A stretch of DNA of 64,000 nucleotides from Clostridium_F caseinilyticum (GCF_046127645.1 NZ_CP175919.1), one strand, 5' to 3'; counted from the stretch's first letter, positions 54,188-63,896 are shown. Numbers and translations: made by a program. Notes: a model not told the origin generated them from the letters alone.

Positions 54188-54206
54188 CAATAAAAGGAAA
54201 TGGATT

Positions 54207-54465
54207 AACTAGATTTAATTTTAAAACCGTAAATATAAATAAATACATTCATAAATCATTCATTTCACTAAGAAGGTCTAAATTTGGCTCTATTAAAAAT
54301 TTGCTACCCGGTAGAACCGCCATCCTTGGCTTTACTACCGGTTCCTTACGTCCTGTAAGGAATTACGCAAATTTTTAATTACGCCAAATTTAGACCTTCT
54401 AAAGTTTATTCATATGTTTATTACATGTATTATTTGTATTTACTATTTTAAAATCAAATCTAGTT
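54207..54465. repeat. 260-bp near-palindromic element with two central hairpins
   Basis: Arms of about 98 nt: AACTAGATTT… from 54207 matches, inverted, the sequence ending at 54465. The best part is AGAAGGTCTAAATTTGGC (54271-54288) against 54383-54400, and TTAAAAATTTGC (54293-54304) against 54367-54378. The centre folds into two hairpins, CCGGTAG/CTACCGG (54308-54314/54335-54341) and TTCCTTAC/GTAAGGAA (54342-54349/54355-54362), so the whole looks like a cloverleaf or cruciform. More GC-rich at the centre than its surroundings. Confidence 0.85.
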
Positions 54466-54591
54466 TTATATTAATATTCTTCTTAGATTTTACATAGTAT
54501 ACAGTAAATATGTATATAAATTTTTTGAATTTTGAGTTATAATTAAGTTGAAAACTAAATATTGCTTTACCAATTTATAAGGGGGATTTAT

Positions 54592-54810
54592 ATGTTAAAT
54601 GGGAAAAAAATCCGAGAAGCTAGAATTAAGTTAGGCTATACTGCTCGGGACATTGAAAATCTTACTCATAATCCTAAGTTTATAACATCTATTTCAAAAT
54701 CTTATTTAGAAGAATTAGAAAGAGGGGATAAAAAAAATCCAAGTTTTGAAAAAGTAGTAGTTTTATCTCAGGTATTGATGTGTAAATTAGATGATTTAGT
54801 TACTAGGTAA
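54592..54810 (+). CDS. Small XRE-family HTH protein
   Basis: 72 aa from the ATG at 54592, after GGGGGATTTAT; an in-frame ATG at 54562 has no ribosome binding site. One HTH_3 domain: KIREARIKLGYTARDIENLT, SISKSYLEELERGDKKNPSFEKVVVLSQVL. No effector domain. It stands alone between the palindromic element and a terminator, so the target is unknown. Confidence 0.8.
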   Translation: MLNGKKIREARIKLGYTARDIENLTHNPKFITSISKSYLEELERGDKKNPSFEKVVVLSQVLMCKLDDLVTR

Positions 54811-54917
54811 AGCAGTTAATATTAAATTTATAAAATTAATTTTTGTATAAGAGCATAAGAGGATATAGCTTGGAAAACAAAAATAAAAAATATTTGTAAC
54901 TATTTACAGTTTAACAT

Positions 54918-54958
54918 AATAAAAACACTATCAAAATATAAATGATAGTGTTTTTATT
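54918..54958. terminator. Bidirectional intrinsic terminator
   Basis: AATAAAAACACTATCA (54918-54933) with its perfect complement 54943-54958; very similar in sequence to the terminator at 3936-3998. Confidence 0.9.
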
Positions 54959-55012
54959 ATGAATTTAAATTGCTTTACTATATTTTTTATTATATAAACT
55001 ATACTTTAAAAT

Positions 55013-56281
55013 TTAATACCAGTATTTACTTTTATTTTTTTTATTCATTTTATTTTTAATAAATTTGGTTATTAATAATATTATGCTAATTATAACTAAT
55101 ACTAAAATTATAGAAACTGCATAAAAAGGTATATTTTTTCTCATTATTTCTTGTTTAGATAAACCAGAATATAGTTCATATTTTTTTTGATATTCTCTTT
55201 CTTTTACAGTTAGGGATCCCATACTTTCCTTGCCAGAAAGAGCAGCATATGAAGTATTAACTACGTTAATTGATTTACTAGTTTCTTTATCATTTACTTC
55301 ATTTTTATAGTAAGTAACATCTTCTTTTAAAATTACAGGCACATCTACATTTACAGAAGGTCCTATAAATTTCAAAGGTTTATAAGTTATTGTTTCTGTT
55401 TTTAGACTAGAATCTTTTTTATATAGAGTGGATGGTTTTTCATTATAACTCCAATCTATAATTTTTTTCATATCCTCAAAAACAAAAGAATCTTTAGCAT
55501 CATATACAGATCCCATAACTATACCAAGTACTTCTCTACCATTTCTATTAAATAAGGTTACTAAACATCTACCCGCAGCATCAGTATAACCTGTTTTACC
55601 TGCAACACATCCATCTTTCCCTAAAAGCTTATTACTATTTTCTACATTCATTTTTGTGCCTTTAGAAGTTACTATAGAGCTTTCTTTTTTGTGAGAAGAT
55701 TGATAAACCCAAGTATTTTTTAAGGCTGCTCTACTGATTACACTTAAATCATAAGCGGTAGTATAATGATTAGGATTATGTAATCCATTAGGAGTTACAT
55801 AATGAGTGTTTTTTAAATTTAATGCTTGAATTTTTTGGTTCATCATATTTTCAAAGTTTTTACTATTACCAGCTAATGCATCTGCTATCATATAAGCTAC
55901 ATCATTACCAGAAAAAAGTAATAATCCATCCATAACATCCTGAGCTTTTATAGTTTCCCCTATATTTATAGGGTGAAGATTTATATTTAGAGAATATTGT
56001 GGTTGACTTTTAGCAGTAGCTGTATAAGGTATGTCATCATTTTTATTTTTGTTTTCAGCTAGTAAAAGGGCTGTTAAATATTTCGTAGTACTAGCAGGGT
56101 ATATACGCTTGTCAATATTTTTTGCATATATTATTTCTCCAGTTTTAACATCTATAGTCATAGCTGTTTTGCCGTAAATAGTAGGAATAGGATTATTTGA
56201 AGCTCCTTCAGCAAATACATTAGATGTAAAGATAAAAATAAAAATTAATAGTGAAGTTAAAGTCATTTTTCTTTTTCTCAT
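55013..56281 (-). CDS. dacF: D-alanyl-D-alanine carboxypeptidase (S11, DacF-like)
   Basis: 422 aa. Signal peptide 1-24 (…NVFA), transpeptidase-like domain with S64TTK67, S124GN126 and K229TG231, a C-terminal beta domain of the PBP5 type (about 290-370) and a membrane anchor with a basic tail (about 388-422). Trims the terminal D-Ala from peptidoglycan stems. GGAGAGATGG precedes the ATG. The anchor is a true span rather than the amphipathic helix of E. coli PBP5. Confidence 0.92.
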   Translation of the reverse strand: MRKRKMTLTSLLIFIFIFTSNVFAEGASNNPIPTIYGKTAMTIDVKTGEIIYAKNIDKRIYPASTTKYLTALLLAENKNKNDDIPYTATAKSQPQYSLNINLHPINIGETIKAQDVMDGLLLFSGNDVAYMIADALAGNSKNFENMMNQKIQALNLKNTHYVTPNGLHNPNHYTTAYDLSVISRAALKNTWVYQSSHKKESSIVTSKGTKMNVENSNKLLGKDGCVAGKTGYTDAAGRCLVTLFNRNGREVLGIVMGSVYDAKDSFVFEDMKKIIDWSYNEKPSTLYKKDSSLKTETITYKPLKFIGPSVNVDVPVILKEDVTYYKNEVNDKETSKSINVVNTSYAALSGKESMGSLTVKEREYQKKYELYSGLSKQEIMRKNIPFYAVSIILVLVIISIILLITKFIKNKMNKKNKSKYWY

Positions 56282-56549
56282 AGGCCATCTCTCCGTTTAC
56301 TTTTTTCTAATTTAAATATAAAATTATAATATATGTATACACTTTGATAGTATAGCATTAGAGAGTGTATTTTACAAATATAATATTCTATGATTAGGAT
56401 GTGTAGTATTGTCATAGACTAAAGTAAAATAAAAGATTTAGTATAGACATATGGATTCACAATAATATTATACAATAAAAAATTTATTAAATATTTTAGT
56501 AATAAATACCTAGTTTCTATTTAGGTATAGATTATTTTTAGGAGGAACT

Positions 56550-57173
56550 ATGAATAAAGAATTAATAGATAGAGTATATGAAAAATTTCAAGATAGAAAA
56601 GCAAAGCCTATAGGTGAATTTAAAAGAAGTTCAGTAATGATATTATTAAATAAAGTAGGAGAAAACATTAATATAATATTTGAAGTAAGAGCATTAACTT
56701 TAAAAAATCAGCCAGGTGATGTTTGTCTGCCAGGTGGAAAAATAGAAAAAGGAGAAAGTCCATTAGAAGCAGCTTTAAGAGAAACTGTTGAAGAACTTAA
56801 TATAGATAAGGAAAAAATTAAAATAATAGGGCAAATGGATTATTTTATTAGTCCTTATAATTTTTTTATGCATCCTTTTGTTGCAATGGTGGAAGATGCA
56901 TCTATAGCACCTAATAAAGAGGAAGTGGATCATATATTTGAAGTTCCTATAGAATTTTTCTTAGAAAATTCACCTACTTGTTATGAAGTAGATATAGTAC
57001 CTAGTATAAAAGGAGATTTCCCTTTTTCACTTATAAAGAATGGTAAAAATTATAAATTCGGTAAAGGGACTATTCCAGAATATTTTTACCAATATGAAGA
57101 AAAGGTTATATGGGGATTTACAGCACTTATTGTAAAAAATTTCATAGATATAATTGAAGACGAAAAAAATTAA
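56550..57173 (+). CDS. Nudix hydrolase, CoA pyrophosphatase-like
   Basis: 207 aa. Nudix box GGKIEKGESPLEAALRETVEEL, preceded by the NuCoA-type segment FEVRALTLKNQPGDVCLPGG, as in CoA pyrophosphatases (NudL/CoaSe). The catalytic Glu residues are intact. Likely hydrolyses CoA derivatives to phosphopantetheine and 3',5'-ADP. AGGAGG precedes the ATG. Confidence 0.85.
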   Translation: MNKELIDRVYEKFQDRKAKPIGEFKRSSVMILLNKVGENINIIFEVRALTLKNQPGDVCLPGGKIEKGESPLEAALRETVEELNIDKEKIKIIGQMDYFISPYNFFMHPFVAMVEDASIAPNKEEVDHIFEVPIEFFLENSPTCYEVDIVPSIKGDFPFSLIKNGKNYKFGKGTIPEYFYQYEEKVIWGFTALIVKNFIDIIEDEKN

Positions 57174-57184
57174 TAAACGCATAT

Positions 57185-57228
57185 TAAAATCTTCCACCAA
57201 CTTTTAATTAGTTGGTGGAAGATTTTAA
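57185..57228. terminator. Bidirectional intrinsic terminator
   Basis: TAAAATCTTCCACCAAC (57185-57201) with its complement 57211-57227; between convergent genes. Confidence 0.9.
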
Positions 57229-57242
57229 ACATATTTTGGATT

Positions 57243-57581
57243 TTAAACATCTTTTTCTTGTTTTCTTATACCAGCTACTGCAATTGATATAACTATTAAG
57301 AAAATATAACCAATAACATATAATAAAGATATTATAGTAGGCATAGTAAAAAATTTTAAATAAATAAACAAACCTAGGGATACAATAGCCCAGAATAAGG
57401 AGACATATGCCATTTTATTATTTCTATTCAACCAGGTTTTAGAATCTTTCATATCTCCAACTATTTTTTCACTTTTTTTAGATGAATTACTAGTTAATAT
57501 TTTAAAATAGATAAAAAAACTTAAAGATATTAGACCTATGCCTAAAAATAAATAAGCCAATGATATACTTGTTACGTTCAT
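57243..57581 (-). CDS. Small three-span membrane protein
   Basis: 112 aa; AGGAGG before the ATG. Three hydrophobic segments (about 6-27, 56-74, 80-102) with a polar stretch in the middle (SKKSEKIVGDMKDSKTWLNRNN). Family not recognised; the SdpI/DUF3784-type small membrane proteins have a comparable shape. Confidence 0.6.
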   Translation of the reverse strand: MNVTSISLAYLFLGIGLISLSFFIYFKILTSNSSKKSEKIVGDMKDSKTWLNRNNKMAYVSLFWAIVSLGLFIYLKFFTMPTIISLLYVIGYIFLIVISIAVAGIRKQEKDV

Positions 57582-57772
57582 AATAAAGTTCCTCCTATAA
57601 ATAAAAATCTATTTACTTGTAGCAATTATATATTGTTATTTTAACCAGTAATGTACAAAAAATACCCAATTATAGAATTGATACATAGAAGAATTTAAGT
57701 ATTTAACAGTTAATGTAAAATAGTATAATTTTACAATTTAAAAAATATATAGGAGCAATAATAGCTTTAGTA

Positions 57773-57911
57773 TAAACAGACTTCTTGGATTTAAAGGGAG
57801 TTTTTACTACATCTAAAACTTAGAAAAGGGCTATCTAGGGACGTAATCGCTATTTATTCTCACTTTCAAGAGGAGGAGAGTATTAGAGGGAATAGTCATC
57901 AGATAAAAAGG
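57773..57911 (+). repeat. TAAACAGA structured repeat, copy A
   Basis: 139 bp, from TAAACAGA to GATAAAAAGG. First half carries the hairpin-1 segment (GGATTTAAAGGGAG … CTACATCTAAAACTTAG), second half the hairpin-2 segment with the conserved loop ACTTTCAAGAGGA and the end TAGTCATCAGATAAA. Sits in the gap before bdhA. Confidence 0.8.
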
Positions 57912-58078
57912 ATTTTAATAAATAATATAGAATTGTTTATTAAAAAGAATTAATAATTACAATAAAATAATAATAGTTCTTATATAATAACATAAAGAGA
58001 TAATTTATATTGAAAAATATGTTTAAAAATTATTTCTTAAAATAATATTTAACTAAAGTATAGTTAGGAGGAGAAATA

Positions 58079-59242
58079 ATGTTAAATTTTAATTATTCTA
58101 TACCAACAAAAATATTTTTTGGCAAAAATCAAATAAGTGTTCTAGGAGAACAAATAAAAAAATATGGTTCAAAAATATTACTTACTTATGGTGGGGGAAG
58201 TATAAAAAAGAATGGAATATATGATAAAGTTATAGAAATTTTAAAGAATAATCATATAGAATTTGTTGAACTTTCAGGAATAGATCCTAATCCAAGAGTA
58301 ACTAGTGTAAGAGAAGGAGTAAAATTATGTAGGGAAAATAACATAGATTTTATATTAGCAGTAGGAGGAGGAAGCACAATAGATTGCTCAAAGGTAATAG
58401 CCGCATCATATTATTATGAAGGAGATCCTTGGGATATAGTAATTAAAAAAGTTAAAATAAATAAGTCACTGCCTATAGGAAGTATATTAACATTAGCTGC
58501 AACGGGTTCAGAAATGGATTCTGGAGCAGTAATTAGTAATATGGATACTAATGAAAAACTAGGAGTAGGACATCCTTCTATGGCTCCTAAGTTCTCTATA
58601 TTAGATCCAGAATATACTTTTACAGTACCTAAAAATCAAACTGCAGCAGGAACAGCAGATATAATGAGTCACATATTTGAAGCTTATTTTAGTAAGACAA
58701 AGGATGTTTATATTCAAAATAGAATGGCAGAGGCTATTTTAAAAACTTGTATAAAGTATGGTAAAATAGCTGTAGAAGAGCCAGAAAATTACGAAGCTAG
58801 AGCTAATCTTATGTGGGCATCTAGTTTAGCTATAAATGGATTGTTAAGTTATGGTAAATCAGAACCCTGGAGCGTACATCCAATGGAACATGAGTTAAGT
58901 GCTTTTTATGATATAACTCATGGTGTTGGATTAGCTATATTAACACCAAATTGGATGAAATATGTTTTGAGTGATGAAAATGTGAATGACTTTTATGAAT
59001 ATGGAGTAAATGTATGGAACATAAATCCAGATGAAAATAAATATGAAATAGCTAAAAAGGCTATAAATAAAACACGAGAATATTTTAACGAATTAGGAAT
59101 TCCTGCAACATTAAAAGAAGTTGGTATAAATGAAGAAAAATTAGAGAAAATGGCAAAGGCTGCTACAAGAAATGGAAATTTAGGTGGATTTAAACCTTTA
59201 AATACTGAGGATGTTCTAAATATATATAAATTGTCTCTTTAA
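58079..59242 (+). CDS. bdhA: Fe-dependent butanol/alcohol dehydrogenase
   Basis: 387 aa, the length of NADH-dependent butanol dehydrogenases. Type III Fe-ADH: NYSIPTKIFFGK, the NAD-binding AVGGGSTIDCSKVIAA, TLAATGSEMD, GTADIMSHIFEAYF (metal His), HPMEHELSAFYDITHGVGLAIL (second and third His). Highly similar in pattern to C. acetobutylicum BdhA/BdhB, so it probably reduces aldehydes in fermentation. AGGAGG precedes the ATG. I did not find a convincing Rex box upstream. Confidence 0.92.
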   Translation: MLNFNYSIPTKIFFGKNQISVLGEQIKKYGSKILLTYGGGSIKKNGIYDKVIEILKNNHIEFVELSGIDPNPRVTSVREGVKLCRENNIDFILAVGGGSTIDCSKVIAASYYYEGDPWDIVIKKVKINKSLPIGSILTLAATGSEMDSGAVISNMDTNEKLGVGHPSMAPKFSILDPEYTFTVPKNQTAAGTADIMSHIFEAYFSKTKDVYIQNRMAEAILKTCIKYGKIAVEEPENYEARANLMWASSLAINGLLSYGKSEPWSVHPMEHELSAFYDITHGVGLAILTPNWMKYVLSDENVNDFYEYGVNVWNINPDENKYEIAKKAINKTREYFNELGIPATLKEVGINEEKLEKMAKAATRNGNLGGFKPLNTEDVLNIYKLSL

Positions 59243-59328
59243 TTCTAGAATATTATTTTAATTTTAAAGGTAAGTTTTGATATTTTGATATATATAATAA
59301 CTATGAATAGTATTTATTTGAAGTAAGG

Positions 59329-59374
59329 ATTAAAGGGTCGTTAATTATTTAATTAATAATCCTTTAATTTTTAA
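59329..59374 (+). terminator. Intrinsic terminator of bdhA
   Basis: ATTAAAGG (59329-59336) with CCTTTAAT (59361-59368), inner TTAATT/AATTAA, then a T tract. Confidence 0.75.
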
Positions 59375-59603
59375 ATTAAAGTAGAAATAATTACTATTCA
59401 AATAAATTTAATTTATATTGTAATTGCGAAAATTTATTTAAACATATGTAAAATTGAAAAAAAATCATGCAGAATTTTAAAAAAATGTAGGTAATAATTG
59501 AATTTAATGAAAATTTAGTTAATTTTATAACAAAACCATTTAAATACTTTTTCTTCTGATGTATAATATTATTTGTATTATAGTGGGAGAAAGGGGAATT
59601 TTT

Positions 59604-59828
59604 ATGGATTGTCCATTTTTAACTACTTTTGATGAAGAAATAAAGTGCTTTAAAGAATGTGCTTTATATGGGTATAAAAATAATGAGGGAATATGTCCTT
59701 TTAAAGAATTAGAGGACAACAAGGTAAGTATTGAAAAAGATTTTGATAATATAGATGATGCAGCTATAAATGAAGGATTAGATTTTATAAAAGAGCGCTA
59801 TAAATTTATAACAGAACAGTATTTATAA
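59604..59828 (+). CDS. Small Cys-rich protein
   Basis: 74 aa from the ATG at 59604 after GGGGAATTTTT; the in-frame ATG at 59559 has no site. The first 35 residues hold four Cys in the pattern DCPFLTTF-x4-KCFKECALYG-x6-ICPF (C3, C13, C17, C29 approx.), suited to a metal or cluster site; the rest is acidic and helical. Family not recognised. Monocistronic. Confidence 0.65.
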   Translation: MDCPFLTTFDEEIKCFKECALYGYKNNEGICPFKELEDNKVSIEKDFDNIDDAAINEGLDFIKERYKFITEQYL

Positions 59829-59977
59829 CGATAATATTTGTTTTAATTTATGATAAGAATTTTAGAAAAGACATTCAAAATCTAATGGTGTACAGCAAGG
59901 ATAGGGGCAATAATGACATAATATAACATGTAACTGAGTTTACTTCTTATTTTTTATATTAATATTTCTCCTACTAT

Positions 59978-60115
59978 CCTTGTTTATCCGATGACTATCC
60001 GTTCTAATACTCACATATTCTTCAAAGTGGGGTAAAGAGCGGATACGTCCCTGGATAACCATTTCCTAAGCTTTAGTGGGAGTAAAAAACCCTCTAAAGC
60101 TAAGAACTCTGTTTA
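59978..60115 (-). repeat. TAAACAGA structured repeat, copy B (inverted)
   Basis: 138 bp in reverse orientation. Read on the minus strand it runs TAAACAGAGTTCTTAGC… to …CATCGGATAAACAAGG and has the clearest hairpins: CTTAGCTTTAG with CTAAAGCTTAG (one mismatch), GGG/TCCC inside it, then TATCCG/CGGATA around the conserved ACTTTGAAGAA loop. Confidence 0.85.
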
Positions 60116-60283
60116 TGGGGATTTTTTTAATTTATTATTTTGTATTTTAGATAATAATTTTTATTAGTTCATAAAAGAGGTTTTCTATTTAAGGTAATAT
60201 TTTTAAAATTAAAATATTATATTTTAAATGTGTGGAAAGGAAGCGATGGTTGAGAAATATATTAAAAAATAGGGGGGATTGTT

Positions 60284-61798
60284 GTGAAAAAAAAGAAAAT
60301 AAGTTTTCCAACGGCTTTTACAGTATTGTTTATTGTATTAATTATTGCAGCTATACTTACTTATGTAGTTCCGGCGGGATCCTATTCAAAATTAAGCTAT
60401 GATAACGATAACAAGATTTTTGTTGTAACTAAACCAGATGAATCGACAAATGAATTACCAGCAACACAAAAGACTTTGGATAAACTTAAGATTAAAGTAA
60501 GTGTAGAAAAATTTAAAGATGGTAGTATCAATAAGCCTGTAGCTATTCCAGATACTTATGAACAGGTAGAACAGAAACCTCAAGGTTTTTTTGAAGTAAT
60601 TGAAGCACCTATTAAAGGGGTGTATGATACTATCGATATTATAATGTTTGTACTTATTTTAGGAGGAGTTATTGGTGTAGTAAATAGTAGTGGAGCATTT
60701 GATGCAGGAATTGCAAAACTTTCTGTAGCTACTAAAGGTAAAGAATATCTGCTTATAGTTATTATTACTACATTAATTGCTTTAGGTGGAACTACTTTTG
60801 GTTTAGCAGAAGAAACTATAGCGTTGTACCCAATACTGGTTCCAGTTTTTATAGCTGCAGGATATGATGCTTTAGTATGTATTGCAGCTTTATATATGGG
60901 ATCATCTATAGGTACCATGTTTGCTACAGTAAATCCTTTTTCTGTTGTTATAGCATCTAATACTTCAGGAATATCTATTGCTTCAGGATTTATATTTAGG
61001 ATAGTAGGACTTATTATAGCAGTAGCTATAACTGTTGCTTATATTGTAAGATATGGAGTTAAGGTTAAAAATGACCCAAGTAAATCTATAATATATGAAC
61101 AAAGGAAAGAAATCGAAGAGAAGTTTTTAAAAGATTATAGTAAGGATGAGGCTATTCCAAAATTTTCTTTAGGTCGTAAGCTTATGTTAATAATATTTGC
61201 ATTAACTTTTGTGGTTATGATTTGGGGTGTGGCTAAAAAAGAATGGTGGTTTACCGAAATGACAGCTTTATTCCTTGTTGTAGGAATTATTTTAGGGGTA
61301 ATTTCACGTATGGGAGAAAAGAATTTTGTAGATAAATTTGTAGCTGGCTCAGCTGATTTAGTAGGAGTTGCATTAGTAATTGGAGTTGCAAGATCCATTA
61401 ATCTTATTATGGAAAATGGTATGATTTCTGATACTATTCTTTATCATTCATCAAATGCAATAACAGGAATGAACTCAAGTGTGTTTATAATATTCATGTT
61501 AATTGTATTTATAGGATTGGGTTTCTTTATACCATCATCTTCTGGTCTTGCAGTGCTTTCAATGCCTATTATGGCACCTCTTGCAGATAGCGTAGGATTG
61601 CCAAGAGAATCTATAGTAAATGCTTATATGTTTGGGCAGGGATTAATTTCATTCATAACTCCAACAGGACTTATATTAGCTACTTTAGCTATGGTAGATG
61701 TTACTTACGATAAATGGCTTAAATTTATCATGCCACTTATGGGATATATAGCAGCATTATCAGCAATAATGTTACTAATACAAAGTTTTGTTGCTTAA
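60284..61798 (+). CDS. YfcC/DcuC-family anaerobic carrier
   Basis: 504 aa with a GTG start after AGGGGGGATTGTT. About eleven to twelve hydrophobic spans; an unusually long first periplasmic loop (about 32-100). Family motifs: GGVIGVVNSSGAFDAGI, GTTFGLAEETIALYPILVPVFIAAGYD, GSSIGTMFATVNPFSVVIASN, FIPSSSGLAVLSMPIMAPLAD, INPTG-like FITPTGLILA. Homologues carry C4-dicarboxylates or amino acids (arginine/ornithine-type); substrate here unknown. Confidence 0.85.
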   Translation: MKKKKISFPTAFTVLFIVLIIAAILTYVVPAGSYSKLSYDNDNKIFVVTKPDESTNELPATQKTLDKLKIKVSVEKFKDGSINKPVAIPDTYEQVEQKPQGFFEVIEAPIKGVYDTIDIIMFVLILGGVIGVVNSSGAFDAGIAKLSVATKGKEYLLIVIITTLIALGGTTFGLAEETIALYPILVPVFIAAGYDALVCIAALYMGSSIGTMFATVNPFSVVIASNTSGISIASGFIFRIVGLIIAVAITVAYIVRYGVKVKNDPSKSIIYEQRKEIEEKFLKDYSKDEAIPKFSLGRKLMLIIFALTFVVMIWGVAKKEWWFTEMTALFLVVGIILGVISRMGEKNFVDKFVAGSADLVGVALVIGVARSINLIMENGMISDTILYHSSNAITGMNSSVFIIFMLIVFIGLGFFIPSSSGLAVLSMPIMAPLADSVGLPRESIVNAYMFGQGLISFITPTGLILATLAMVDVTYDKWLKFIMPLMGYIAALSAIMLLIQSFVA

Positions 61799-61882
61799 TA
61801 TCTAATAAAATAAATTTTATAAATCATGGTATTTTACATGTTATTAATTAATATGGGGATGTAGCACTAAGAATAAATCCTA

Positions 61883-61937
61883 CAATATATTGTGTTAACT
61901 TTAAATTCGCAAAGCAATGTAAAGCAATATATTGTGT
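61883..61937. repeat. Paired CAATATATTGTGT direct repeat
   Basis: CAATATATTGTGT at 61883-61895 and 61925-61937, 42 bp apart (four helix turns). Each contains the palindrome CAATATATTG. Placed after the carrier gene and before its terminator. Confidence 0.4.
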
Positions 61938-61985
61938 GGAAATTCCTTAATGCGATAGCCCAATTAGAAGAATATTTTTAAATTT

Positions 61986-62040
61986 AAAAGCTATGAAATT
62001 GGAATAAATTAGTATGCTCCCAATTTCATAGCTTTTATTT
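61986..62040. terminator. Intrinsic terminator
   Basis: AAAAGCTATGAAATTGG (61986-62002) with its perfect complement 62020-62036 and a T tract. Confidence 0.9.
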
Positions 62041-62057
62041 TTATAGTTTAAAATATA

Positions 62058-62144
62058 TAAACAGATTTCTAAGGATGTAGCCGCTCTTTACTTCCATTTT
62101 GAAGAAGATGAGAGTAAAGAGCGGGTAGTCATCGGAGAAAAAAA
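62058..62144 (+). repeat. TAAACAGA structured repeat, copy C (short)
   Basis: 87 bp: TAAACAGATTTCT is joined directly to the second half, so the hairpin-1 part is missing. The hairpin 2 stem is perfect here: CCGCTCTTTAC and GTAAAGAGCGG, with the loop containing ATTTTGAAGAAGA. Ends GTCATCGGAGAAA. Confidence 0.8.
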
Positions 62145-62196
62145 TTAATCAAAATCCTTAGGTATCTAGTTTAATCTATAAATATCATTTATTCTT

Positions 62197-63678
62197 CTAT
62201 TCTTCATAAAAATCTGAAAATTTATGTAGAAGTTCTTGCTTAACTCTCCAAAGCTTTGGAGAAAGATCCACATAATAGCTGTGAGGATTTTCAAATCTTA
62301 AAACTTCAGGCCAAAATCTTTCAGTTTGTTTTTTAGCAAATGCTTTTATATCCATAACATCAGGGCTTTCATATACTTTGTTACCTTTATCAAAAATTTT
62401 AACTAATAACTCTTCTGCATAGTAATCTTTAACTTTCTTCTTTTTCCATGTAAATAAAGGATTAAATATTTCTAAGGGTTTACTTTCATCTATTTTTTCA
62501 TCATGCATAGTAATAAGATCTGCTATAGCTTGATGAGTATTTTTATCATATATTCTATAAACTTTTTTAAATCCTGGATTAGTTATTTTTTCTTCATTTT
62601 CACTTATTTTAATTTTAGGTGTTATTATTCCATCAAAGGCTTCTACTGCGGCTAATTTATAAACACCACCAAAAACTGGTTCAGATCTTGCTGTTATAAG
62701 TCTTTCACCTACACCGAAGCTATCAATTTTAGCTCCTTGATTTAGTACATCTCTTATTATAAACTCATCTAAAGAGTTTGAAACCACAATTTCTACATCT
62801 TTATAGCCTGCATCATCTAGCATTTTTCTACAGGTTTTAGTAAGATAAGTTATGTCACCACTATCTATTCTAATACCTTTAGGTCTGATACCGTTAGGTT
62901 TCAATACTTCATTGAATACTTTTATAGCATTAGGAATTCCAGACTTTAAAACATTATAGGTATCTACTAAAAGCACACAATTTTCTGGATTTACTTCTGC
63001 CCAAGCTTTAAAAGCTTCATATTCTGTAGGAAATAGTTGTATCCAGCTGTGAGCCATAGTACCGGCAGCTGGTATTCCAAACATTTCTTCAGCTATAGTA
63101 CAAGCAGTTGCATTGCAACCTCCAATTACAGCTGCCCTTGCACCATATATAGCACCATCATAACCTTGAGCACGTCTAGATCCAAATTCCATAACAGAAC
63201 GATTTTCAGCAGCCCTACATATTCTATTAGCTTTAGTAGCTATTAAAGTTTGATGATTTATAGTAAGAAGGATCATAGTTTCTACAAATTGAGCTTGAAT
63301 GGCTGGACCGCGTACTGTAACTAAAGGCTCATTTGGAAAAACAGGATATCCTTCTGGTACTGCCCAAACATCACAACAAAATTTGAAATTTTTTAGATAG
63401 TCTAAAAATTCTTCAGAAAATTCTTTTTTAGATCTTAAATATTCTATATCATCTTCTGTAAATTTTAAGCTGGATAAATATTCAATAAGTTGTTGCACTC
63501 CTGCCATAATACAATAGCCGCCACCATCAGGTACTCTTCTAAAAAACATATCATAGTAGGCTATTTTTTCTCCCATACCACTTTTTAAATATCCATTACC
63601 CATGGTAAGCTCATAAAAATCCACTAGCATAGTAAGATTTCTATTATTTCTCACATCGAAGTTTTTACTGTATTCCAT
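62197..63678 (-). CDS. pncB: Nicotinate phosphoribosyltransferase
   Basis: 493 aa. Begins MLVDFYELTMGNGY-like, with FFRRVPDGGGYCIMAGVQQLIEYL, PLVTVRGPAIQAQ, the catalytic loop region MEFGSRRAQGYDGAI, GTMAHSWIQ (phosphorylated/catalytic His region), IRIDSGDITYLT and SNSLDEFII; all typical of the long clostridial PncB. Forms nicotinate mononucleotide for NAD salvage. AGGAGA precedes the ATG on the minus strand. Confidence 0.94.
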   Translation of the reverse strand: MEYSKNFDVRNNRNLTMLVDFYELTMGNGYLKSGMGEKIAYYDMFFRRVPDGGGYCIMAGVQQLIEYLSSLKFTEDDIEYLRSKKEFSEEFLDYLKNFKFCCDVWAVPEGYPVFPNEPLVTVRGPAIQAQFVETMILLTINHQTLIATKANRICRAAENRSVMEFGSRRAQGYDGAIYGARAAVIGGCNATACTIAEEMFGIPAAGTMAHSWIQLFPTEYEAFKAWAEVNPENCVLLVDTYNVLKSGIPNAIKVFNEVLKPNGIRPKGIRIDSGDITYLTKTCRKMLDDAGYKDVEIVVSNSLDEFIIRDVLNQGAKIDSFGVGERLITARSEPVFGGVYKLAAVEAFDGIITPKIKISENEEKITNPGFKKVYRIYDKNTHQAIADLITMHDEKIDESKPLEIFNPLFTWKKKKVKDYYAEELLVKIFDKGNKVYESPDVMDIKAFAKKQTERFWPEVLRFENPHSYYVDLSPKLWRVKQELLHKFSDFYEE

Positions 63679-63896
63679 TATTAATTCTCCTCTATGTAAT
63701 AGTAAAAATATATAACAACATTGTAATACTTTACAAGAGCTATTACAATGCTTAGTATTTAAAATTAAAATACTGACATTCTCTTTTTCTAAGATTAACT
63801 AAAGAATTCATAACAAATATATAGATTAAATAATTATGAATAAAATATTATATTTATTTTATTCTTATTTATCATAAATTATTAATATATATTGAG

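Noticed and set aside
54304..54330. Sequence reminiscent of a T-box or tRNA-like fold (ACCGCCATCC region)
   Set aside because: There is no complete T-box motif or stem I, no amino acid gene directly downstream, and the segment is part of the palindromic element.
57912..58078. Rex operator before bdhA
   Set aside because: No convincing TTGTTAA-N4-TTAACAA palindrome; only AT-rich half matches.
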